48,771 nucleotides of DNA from Nanobdellota archaeon (GTDB lineage Archaea; Nanobdellota; Nanobdellia; Woesearchaeales; GW2011-AR4), in NCBI GenBank assembly GCA_022564635.1, contig JADFLA010000005.1:1-48771 (forward strand). The letters are read 5' to 3'. The notes under the pieces are model-generated. The model had not been told where the DNA came from. It worked only from the letters and a program-made list of their open reading frames with translations, and ran no database searches. Positions within the stretch are counted from its first letter, which is position 1. Each line of letters begins with the position of its first letter. Below are positions 42,620 to 48,771 of the stretch, in pieces. The position numbers were made by a program, and so were the translations under genes.

Positions 42620-43712
42620 CTATAAACTCAATTTTAGATCTGGTAAATCAAAAGCTTCTAATAACATATCCAGAGTTATTGGTTGCCGTTTTTTGCCTGG
42701 ATTTTTATGACCGTCCATGAAACCTCTTGTAAAGGCTTCTCTGAAATATTCTGGTGCAATACCAATCCCTAAATCTGGATTGTTTAAAGACTGAATTATT
42801 GCTTTTAAATCACGTTCTTTAGATGAATTAAATTTGTTTTTTCCTATAAAAACTAATCTCGGGAGTTGATTTTGGATGGCGTTATATTTACATGTATCCT
42901 CAAAATCCAACATTCCTATATGCAGATTGCCCCCTCCCTTCAGTAAATACTACATAATTGGCTACATGTAATGGAGACACCTTACTCCAGACAAAATTAT
43001 CTTCTGTTAACCTTTGCTGGGCTCCTGCCATCAGACCAAGTCCATAAGCAACAGTTGATGCAGCTTCAACATTCTGCACTTCTTGCCTATAAAGCTCATG
43101 CAGTCTAGTATCACCTTTTACTCTCATTACAGATGCTGCCAATTCCTCTTGTTTTGAATTATATGGGAATTCATATAACCAAGTCCCCTCTTTAAAAATT
43201 GTTAATTTATAGAAACTTTTTTGCCATTCAGGCATTCGATCTGCTTTATACTCTTTACCATAATGAATTATAGCTTCAGGCACATGAAGAACTGGGAATC
43301 CTTCTTCGATAAGAATTTCATTATAAGTTTGTGTCCAATTTAATTCATTATCAGCATCTGATATTACTTGTCCTCCAAGAGGATCGTATAAAATATTCAT
43401 TAAATTACGAGAGGATCTATATAATCCCTCTGTAGTTAAAGCTTGCTCTATTCTACATCCTTTTACTTTATATGAAGGACCATCTTCAACAAATTTTAAT
43501 AAACCACTTCTCCCCCCACTTCTAACCCCTTCAAAATCATATTCATCACCTTCAGTTATAACCACTGGCTTTACACTTGTGCCTATCTCAGAATTAACTG
43601 GTTCAACTCTAACTCCCGGCATATCAGTTAAATCTCTAAATTTAACTGTAGGTCTAGGTACTAATAAGCCATACTCCAAACCTCCGTATTGTTGATGATT
43701 GTTTGTATCCAT
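42620..43712 (-). pseudogene. Unknown gene split by a frameshift in a G-run
   Basis: Two overlapping frames (43712-42900, 270 codons; 42913-42620, 97 codons) are best read as one gene. At 42930-42938 (minus strand GGGAGGGGG) deleting one G joins HVANYVVFTEGRG to NLHIGMLDFEDTC, making a smooth two-strand unit. The joined pattern H-x-x-N-Y and D-F-E recalls kinase-like folds (catalytic His/Asn, metal Asp), which is only a guess. The whole product would be about 363 residues with no signal peptide. TATA-like TTTAAATAC before the ATG. Alternatively the small frame is a separate coupled gene. Confidence 0.6.
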
Positions 43713-43864
43713 TTTTCCACTATTCCAACTAGAAGATTTAATTGCATATTAATAAAAATAAGTATTTAAATCTTTCTATTTTGTCACATCTTAAAAGTAG
43801 TAATATTAAATAATCTGTTCGGATTATTAATTTACAAAAACAAAACATTTAAATAGTTCAGTTT

Positions 43865-43985
43865 TCTAAATATATAGTAGCGGAACTAAATAATTGAGTA
43901 ATAATTATTCCGCTACTATATTAGAGAACACAAACTATTTTAATCAATTATTTGTGTTCTCCGCTATATATCAAGGTGATTTGTA
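43865..43985 (+). promoter_or_regulatory. RHH/PIN promoter with two perfect palindromes
   Basis: ATATAGTAGCGGAA (43872-43885) and TTCCGCTACTATAT (43908-43921) form a 14-base inverted repeat that overlaps the TATA-like TAAATATATAG. Then GAGAACACAAA (43924-43934) and TTTGTGTTCTC (43951-43961) form an 11-base repeat. A further CCGCTATATAT follows before the GGTGAT ribosome site. The palindromes fit binding by the ribbon-helix-helix antitoxin or hairpins in the leader. Confidence 0.75.
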
Positions 43986-44225
43986 ATGGGAACAATAACT
44001 GTAAATGTTAATGATGAAGCTGAAAAAAAATTTAGGGAAACAGTAAAGGAAAATTTTGGAAAGAATAAAGGTACATTAGGGAAAGCGCTAACACAAGCTA
44101 TTGAAATGTGGGTAAAGCAATATTCTCATGAGGAAATTGGAAAAAGGCAAATAGCACTAATGAAAAGAGGATTCGATTTGGGAGGCTTTACCGTATCATC
44201 AAGAGATGAACTCCATGAACGTTGA
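43986..44225 (+). CDS. Ribbon-helix-helix antitoxin
   Basis: 79 residues. GTITVNVNDEAEKKFRETVK is the beta strand and first helix; GKNKGTLGKALTQAIEMWVK is the second helix of an RHH (CopG/VapB-like) domain. The C-terminal part is basic with FDLGGFTVSSRDEL for toxin binding. GGTGAT ribosome site 8 bases before ATG. It lies 245 bases before the PIN toxin rather than overlapping it. Confidence 0.85.
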   Translation: MGTITVNVNDEAEKKFRETVKENFGKNKGTLGKALTQAIEMWVKQYSHEEIGKRQIALMKRGFDLGGFTVSSRDELHER

Positions 44226-44470
44226 ACCGCACGAGCGACGAAACCGAACGACCGAAGGGAGTTTTGACGCTTGTTTCGCGAAGTGTGTCGCTTTCGAAGA
44301 TGAATACTATGGTTGAAAAAGTATTGATAATCGCACTAATTATTTTAAATAGGTGCAATTATCAAATCATGAAAATCAAAGATTTTCAGGATGCCGAAAA
44401 TCATAACTATTTATATCAATTATTGTGATTTGCGTGCATAATCGGATTTCGTCAATAAAGTGAAATAAAT
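44226..44470 (+). other. Insert between antitoxin and toxin with GC-rich and palindromic DNA
   Basis: The first 85 bases are GC-rich and CGA-rich, unlike their surroundings (CGAGCGACGAAACCGAACG), and include GACGCTT...AAGTGTGTC partial pairing. Further on is the perfect hairpin TGAAAATC-AAA-GATTTTCA (44370-44388) and a TATA-like CTATTTATATC (about 44404) that could drive the PIN gene on its own. Apparent frames (44222-44428; 44214-44315) are unconvincing. Confidence 0.5.
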
Positions 44471-44935
44471 ATGAGAATGAATGTAAACCAATCAACGAAA
44501 TCCTCTATATCCTTTATTGATGCTAATATTCTAGGATATGCATACGAAAGATCAAATCTTCAAAAGCATAACATTGCAGCTCATTTGTTACGACCTTGTT
44601 GGCAAACGAAAACAAAATTTGCTTTATCAACTCAAATTTTAGGTGAATTCTTTACCCTCATTACAAAAAAAGTAAAAAAGTCTCTAGATACAAGAATAGC
44701 TCAGATTATTATTACTGACATTATTGACCTTCCTTATTGGAAAGTACTTTCCTACAATGAAAAAACAGTTATTATGGCTTTAGATATTGCAAGTAATTTT
44801 GGTATGCCTTATTGGGATTCCCTCATAGCAGCAACCATGACTGAACATGATATATCTACTATTTATACTGAAAACATAAAAGATTTTAAAGTGCCTTGGA
44901 TAAAAGCGATTAGTCCTTTCAAAATACGACTTTAG
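44471..44935 (+). CDS. PIN-domain toxin (VapC-like)
   Basis: 154 residues. ISFIDANILGYAYERSN (first Asp), QILGEFFTLIT (Glu), GMPYWDSLIAATMTEHD (Asp) and IYTENIKDFK give the four acidic residues of PIN nucleases (COG5573-like). Partner of the RHH protein upstream. No ribosome site is visible; the ATG at 44471 follows a promoter-like box by about 60 bases. Confidence 0.85.
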   Translation: MRMNVNQSTKSSISFIDANILGYAYERSNLQKHNIAAHLLRPCWQTKTKFALSTQILGEFFTLITKKVKKSLDTRIAQIIITDIIDLPYWKVLSYNEKTVIMALDIASNFGMPYWDSLIAATMTEHDISTIYTENIKDFKVPWIKAISPFKIRL

Positions 44936-45069
44936 AATGGATAGTAAAAATTAATAAAGTAGGTAAACACAAATATGAGGCTTATATCAGAGTAAAAGGA
45001 AAGAGCCAGAAATTAATATTAAATCAAAATAAAAACCCAAAAAGAAATAATAAAATAAAAAGAGAATAT

Positions 45070-46161
45070 TTAATCCCTTCTTCTTCTAACAACTACAAAA
45101 ACAATTAAAATAGCAATTATTATAAGTAAAACTTCTCCTGCAACCAAAACAGCTAAAAACGCATTTGATTGGAATAATGATTTTTCTTCTGTTACTGGTA
45201 AACTAGGTGCACTTACTATTCCAGCAGTTACTACATCTAGATCAGCTGGCTCTGTTACAACAGGAGGCTGAACAACTACAACTTCTTCTTCTTCCTCTTC
45301 CTCAGCAAAAATCTCACATTGAGCTACAACTAACTCAGCAGTTTCAGATTCTGTATCTCTTCCATCATTGAAAGTAACTTTAGATAATATTGGATATATT
45401 CCTGGTGCTACATCTTGGTCTACGTTAAAAGTAAAGGTTTTTCTGAATTTGCTATCATCGTCAAAAGGATCATCGCTTAAATCAAAAGTTTCCCTGAAGC
45501 TAACCCCTAGTTCAATGTTGGTAATCTCAAGATCTGCATCTTCCTGATCATCAGAGCCAGTATTTATGACAGCAGTTGACAACTGCACAGTTCTACTACA
45601 TTTAATTTCTGATGGTGTTAATGAATTTCTCAAAAATCTAACCTCGTCATCCTCCTTTTCAACCTCTAGAGTCAAATCCATCTTAACTTCTTGGCTTCCA
45701 TTTTTCTTTGTATCTCCTTCAACTTCTATTAACACATCAAAAGTATCTTCATCCACTTCTAAGGGAATTTTGAAAGTTATTTTCTTCTTTTCATCTCTGT
45801 CTTCCCTTAAATCAAATTCTCTACTTTCCTCTTCTAAGTCATCACCATCGTCAATTCCTTCTATAGTAACAGTAATCACTATGTCCTCTATTTCAACATC
45901 ATCATCACGGGTAAAGTTATTTGCCACTTCTATAGTGAATGTGACAGTATCGCCTGGAGCTGCTTCCCTATCGATATCATCATCATCTTCCAAGTTTTTA
46001 TCAGTTTTACTACCAACTTTAACATCAACATCTGTTATGATAAGATGGCCTCCATTTGTATCTTCAGCAACATTATCACCAATTACACCAGATACAATAG
46101 GTACTATTAATAGAACTAAAAATAATCCGATTATAACGCTGAATGTTTTATTTAGTATCAT
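45070..46161 (-). CDS. Acidic surface protein with CARDB/Ig-like domains and C-terminal anchor
   Basis: 363 residues. N-terminal signal peptide (FSVIIGLFLVLLIVPIVSG), then two Asp/Glu-rich beta-sandwich domains (AAPGDTVTFTIEVANNF, IEDIVITVTIEGID; then TAVINTGSDDQEDADLEITN, DVAPGIYPILSKVTF) of the CARDB/COG1361 type, a Glu-rich and Pro-rich stalk, and a C-terminal membrane helix (LAVLVAGEVLLIIIAILIVF) followed by VRRRRD. Likely an S-layer-associated surface protein. GGTGGTT ribosome site and TATA-like GTTTAAATACTAG ahead. Confidence 0.85.
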   Translation of the reverse strand: MILNKTFSVIIGLFLVLLIVPIVSGVIGDNVAEDTNGGHLIITDVDVKVGSKTDKNLEDDDDIDREAAPGDTVTFTIEVANNFTRDDDVEIEDIVITVTIEGIDDGDDLEEESREFDLREDRDEKKKITFKIPLEVDEDTFDVLIEVEGDTKKNGSQEVKMDLTLEVEKEDDEVRFLRNSLTPSEIKCSRTVQLSTAVINTGSDDQEDADLEITNIELGVSFRETFDLSDDPFDDDSKFRKTFTFNVDQDVAPGIYPILSKVTFNDGRDTESETAELVVAQCEIFAEEEEEEEVVVVQPPVVTEPADLDVVTAGIVSAPSLPVTEEKSLFQSNAFLAVLVAGEVLLIIIAILIVFVVVRRRRD

Positions 46162-46424
46162 TATTTAACCACCTTAACCCTGTGAAATAACAACTAGTAT
46201 TTAAACTTTTTGTTATTGTACAATGGTAATAGAATTTTGATATTAAGAAATGGTTAAAAAATATAAGCAACAAGACATATATTTAAAATATTTTGGTTAA
46301 AAGTTGTAAAGTTCTAAAAACGTTCGATGAATAAATGTAGAATAATATTCTGTATAGTAAAATATTTCGATAGAAATTATTAAAAATAGAAGCAGATTCC
46401 CTAAGGTAAATAATTTAAAATAAA

Positions 46425-46823
46425 ATGACACTAAGATATAAAAACGCAGTTTCTCAAGATACTCCAGGCACAATAAATACTCAAGCCATTGCCCAATTAG
46501 AGAAATTTGCCGTATACGCTTTAAGTAAATTAGCTGATAATAAATCCAAAGGTGATTTTTTAATAGGTAATGAATATAAAGGTGAGTCTTCAATACGTAA
46601 TGACGGAAAACGTGAATATCGATTTCAGTACGGGGCCGTCTATAAGATTAGGAGTGGTATAAATTATTTTAAAATACCTCCTGGTAAACTTTCTTTTGAA
46701 AAAATGTTTAAAAATAGCGGTCATAGAAATTATGAATCTTACTTGGTAGAAATTGTTACACAAATAGAAAGTGCCCTTAAAGTTAATGGTTTAGAGTCCT
46801 TAATTCCCAGTCCTACTCATTAG
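46425..46823 (+). CDS. Hypothetical protein
   Basis: 132 residues, no membrane segment. Features: AQLEKFAVYALSKLADNK, RNDGKREYRFQYGAVYKIRS, RNYESYLVEIVTQIE. No family recognised. A weak GGTAA site lies about 20 bases before the ATG. The opposite-strand frame 46297-46593 is less plausible. Confidence 0.6.
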   Translation: MTLRYKNAVSQDTPGTINTQAIAQLEKFAVYALSKLADNKSKGDFLIGNEYKGESSIRNDGKREYRFQYGAVYKIRSGINYFKIPPGKLSFEKMFKNSGHRNYESYLVEIVTQIESALKVNGLESLIPSPTH

Positions 46824-46871
46824 TATATAAATTCTTAAAGCTGAAGTTTTATTGTTAAAATTATTATATTA

Positions 46872-47045
46872 CTATTGCTGCTGCATAGAAGCATCATCCC
46901 AATTATCTGTCCACATAGTACAATGCTTCTTACCTTCCCAATAATAGAAGCAGTTTTTCCCAAATTTTTCCCATCTAACACAACCATTACAACAAGCAGG
47001 TATATTTGATTTGTTTTCTTGTTTTGGTTCTAAGTTCGTTTCCAT
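46872..47045 (-). CDS. 57-residue cysteine-rich protein
   Basis: ATG at 47045 preceded by TATA-like TTTTTATATTTAAC about 30-35 bases up. Product: PACCNGCVRWEKFGKNCFYY and GKKHCTMWTDNWDD, five Cys, rich in Trp/Tyr, ending MQQQ. Looks like a small zinc-binding domain (CC-x2-C ... C ... HC). Below usual gene-calling length. Function unknown. Confidence 0.65.
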   Translation of the reverse strand: METNLEPKQENKSNIPACCNGCVRWEKFGKNCFYYWEGKKHCTMWTDNWDDASMQQQ

Positions 47046-47088
47046 TTTGATATGATATAGTTAGTATATACAGTTAAATATAAAAATC

Positions 47089-48189
47089 TTATGGTAGCCA
47101 TGATTTAGGGTTTTTTAATTTTTGCGGTAGATATTTTTCAATAACATAATTTAGGCCCCATTTTGCCAATGCTTGCTGCTCGCTCCTGACTTTCATCTTG
47201 TTCATCTGCTCTAAAGCTTTTCGCCATTCTTTATGGTGCCGGATAAAAGGATCATTCTTTAAAGCATCTTTGCCTCTTTTAATGTCAACATCCTTCAATG
47301 GATGCGTTGGTAATTTATAGTCAATAATATCTTGGGGAGTTACTCCTAAAAACTTAGCTTGTGGGACACAAAAATATTCATTGATATGAGCGGCATTTCC
47401 ACTGCCGACTTTTAACGTTCTATATATATTAGCATAACCATACATATCTCCATCTGTAAAAACATAAACAGGTAATTTCTTTGCATCACTTAATCTTCTA
47501 ATAAATCTTCTTAAAGCGCGAGTTGGAACCCCGCCCATCGAAATCAAAATACAATTAGCTTTTTTCCAATAGTTATGCTTTACTAATCTCTGGAACATAC
47601 CCGCAGTTTCAATAGCTAAAATAAATTTAGCACTGGTTTCAAACTTCAAGTGTTCCACAGAGGTTGGTATGGAATAAGCGCCTGAACCAAATTTAGTACA
47701 ATCAATTTTTATTTCCTTACCTGTATCCGGGTCTTTGTCAATCACAATCAACTTACCTGCAATTTCCCCACCTTTCTCTTCTGGTATAAAACCCAGCTGT
47801 TCACGATTAACCCCGATCATCGCTTCCAGATCATCCATAACAGTATCTGATTCTGGCTGTTCTTTGAAAGCCGCTTCTGCCCAGTTCTTAGAAATATAAT
47901 ACATCTCTCTTTTTGTTGTAATGTCATCTTCTCTGATGATATTCTTAGCATGTGCCATCATCCTCAATGTCTGCGCAAAAGTTTTAATAGTAGATGCAGT
48001 CAAAGTCCTTTCCTTCATTTTTCCCAGCAGTTCGAAGAAGCCGTCTTTTGAATCGTATTTAACATTGCTTAATGATCTCAATGGAGTTACTAATTGTGGC
48101 TGCTTTTTGGATAAAATATTTTTGTAAATATCTGTAGCAACATCGTTTATTTGGGCAACTACATTCAAACCTTTACTCTTCGCCTTCAT
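47089..48189 (-). CDS. top6A: DNA topoisomerase VI subunit A
   Basis: 366 residues. Winged-helix 5Y-CAP domain with the catalytic Tyr in TKREMYYISK (97/98), and Toprim metal residues Glu in LAIETAGMF (about 194) and VFTDGDMYGY (Asp 246 and 248). C-terminal VGSGNAAHINEYF, AKFLGVTPQDI. Cuts both strands to pass DNA and relax supercoils; related to Spo11. Overlaps the end of top6B by 17 bases, so co-translated. Confidence 0.96.
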   Translation of the reverse strand: MKAKSKGLNVVAQINDVATDIYKNILSKKQPQLVTPLRSLSNVKYDSKDGFFELLGKMKERTLTASTIKTFAQTLRMMAHAKNIIREDDITTKREMYYISKNWAEAAFKEQPESDTVMDDLEAMIGVNREQLGFIPEEKGGEIAGKLIVIDKDPDTGKEIKIDCTKFGSGAYSIPTSVEHLKFETSAKFILAIETAGMFQRLVKHNYWKKANCILISMGGVPTRALRRFIRRLSDAKKLPVYVFTDGDMYGYANIYRTLKVGSGNAAHINEYFCVPQAKFLGVTPQDIIDYKLPTHPLKDVDIKRGKDALKNDPFIRHHKEWRKALEQMNKMKVRSEQQALAKWGLNYVIEKYLPQKLKNPKSWLP

Positions 48190-48771
48190 CTTTTCCTACC
48201 TCTGCAATTTCTTTGTCATATTCAGGATTGTCAATCTTGATTTCTTCAAGCTTTCCTCTTTGCGTTTCAAGTATTTGCTCTAAAAGAGTCTTCACCTTGG
48301 CTTCATCAACTTGTTTTAATCCAAGCAATTCCTTAAGTGCAGCACTTACGTGCGGTATGTATTTTTCAATATAGCTTCTTTTTTGACTTTCAGCATTGAT
48401 TCTTTTCTTTTTATTTACATATATGCCGAGTTTTCTGCCGCATTCTTGCAATGCAAGCTTAGCTTCTTTGATAATTTCTGGATAATGTGCTATTGCTTCC
48501 TTACTTTCTGAAGTAAAAGGGACCCAGACAGAACCAATATGGACTACAAGGGTAACAGGACCAACAGGTAATGCTCCTCTACTCTGGCTTAATCCATAAT
48601 TCCTCCAGGTAGTGTTAATAACGGACTTTGTTACTGCGCATGCACCTTGTTGATATAATAAAGGAACCCTATTTGCATATCTATAAAGATTCATAGATCC
48701 TTCTGCATTTTGTTGGCCACCATAAGCTATTCCTACCTCGACAACAAATGGATTACCTCTATAAACACTAG
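48173..48771 (-). CDS. top6B: DNA topoisomerase VI subunit B, C-terminal part (runs off window)
   Basis: About 198 residues are visible, continuing past the right edge. The frame is open to 48771 (FVVEVGIAYGGQQNAEGS precedes the internal Met at 48694, so that Met is not the start). RYANRVPLLYQQGACAVTKS, VTLVVHIGSVWVPFTSESKE and IKEAKLALQECGRKL are the transducer-domain motifs of Top6B. The GHKL ATPase part lies outside. Acidic tail (DKEIAEVGKDEGEE). Confidence 0.95.
   Translation of the reverse strand, partial: SVYRGNPFVVEVGIAYGGQQNAEGSMNLYRYANRVPLLYQQGACAVTKSVINTTWRNYGLSQSRGALPVGPVTLVVHIGSVWVPFTSESKEAIAHYPEIIKEAKLALQECGRKLGIYVNKKKRINAESQKRSYIEKYIPHVSAALKELLGLKQVDEAKVKTLLEQILETQRGKLEEIKIDNPEYDKEIAEVGKDEGEE

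Noticed and set aside
44222-44428. 68-codon frame between the RHH and PIN genes
   Set aside because: Odd composition, no ribosome site, spans a hairpin and a promoter-like box; treated as noncoding insert.
46297-46593. 98-codon minus-strand frame
   Set aside because: Overlaps the better-supported plus-strand gene at 46425 and has an implausible Tyr/Leu-rich composition.
1-48771. CRISPR arrays, rRNA genes and transposase genes
   Set aside because: I looked for regularly spaced repeats, rRNA-like blocks and transposase motifs and saw none. The short repeats found do not form an array.

Overview
The window looks like a low-GC (by eye about 30-33% G+C) archaeal chromosome, most likely from the DPANN group (Woesearchaeota/Pacearchaeota-like). 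Archaeal markers are a proteasome beta subunit with a Gly-Thr processing site, topoisomerase VI subunits A and B, the KH/beta-CASP termination nuclease aCPSF1/FttA, a TrmB-family regulator, a Ser-His-Asp signal peptidase, TATA boxes about 25-30 bases before most starts, and GGTGAT/GGAGG-type ribosome sites. The phylum assignment is inference: there is no rRNA gene here, only one tRNA. Bacterial-looking genes (zinc-LID adenylate kinase, RadC, type I restriction, X-family polymerase with PHP domain, FHA domain) sit among them, as is common in DPANN genomes.

Layout. 1-4.1 kb: FHA-domain protein, Nudix hydrolase, VIT1/CCC1-type metal transporter, HExxH protein, and an isolated GC-rich structured element (3950-4046). 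4.1-7.9 kb: PolX-PHP, adenylate kinase with a helical partner, methionine aminopeptidase. 7.9-11 kb: two secreted lipoproteins; the upstream one is broken by a single-base insertion just after its signal peptide. 11-14 kb: small proteins and a MazEF-type toxin-antitoxin pair. 14.1-23.5 kb: a co-directional defence block of DUF2779 nuclease, DUF262/DUF1524 (GmrSD-like) nuclease, HsdR, HsdS, HsdM and a GIY-YIG protein, the last five packed tightly. 23.5-27.5 kb: full-length radC, a two-gene cassette (PIN-GNAT-PUA-like protein plus ASCH protein), a truncated second radC, and an AbrB/PIN pair, bounded by a repeated promoter-leader motif. 27.5-29.5 kb: a second lipoprotein locus paralogous to the first. 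29.5-33.5 kb: membrane protein/winged-helix pair, three consecutive hairpins, a small Cys protein, cold-shock protein, signal peptidase, membrane-anchored zincin-like protein, tRNA-Arg. 33.6-36.4 kb: FolC, a RelBE-like pair, membrane protein and two decayed genes. 36.4-43.7 kb: housekeeping genes on the minus strand (Mre11-like, flavin oxidoreductase, aCPSF1, PsmB, TrmB) and an unknown gene split by a frameshift. 43.7-45 kb: RHH/PIN pair with unusual regulatory palindromes. 45-48.8 kb: cell-surface protein, small proteins, and top6A/top6B (top6B runs off the window).

The most interesting parts are the defence/accessory region 14.1-27.5 kb, especially the PIN-GNAT-PUA + ASCH cassette and the extended type I restriction operon; the two lipoprotein loci, which share a nearly identical promoter and signal-peptide segment in front of different bodies and contain a family of degenerate M23-like proteins; and several compact structured elements (3950-4046, 24195-24246, 30604-30719, 43872-43961). 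Several genes are interrupted by single-base changes in homopolymers. These are either real decay or consensus errors, and should be checked against reads before they are interpreted.
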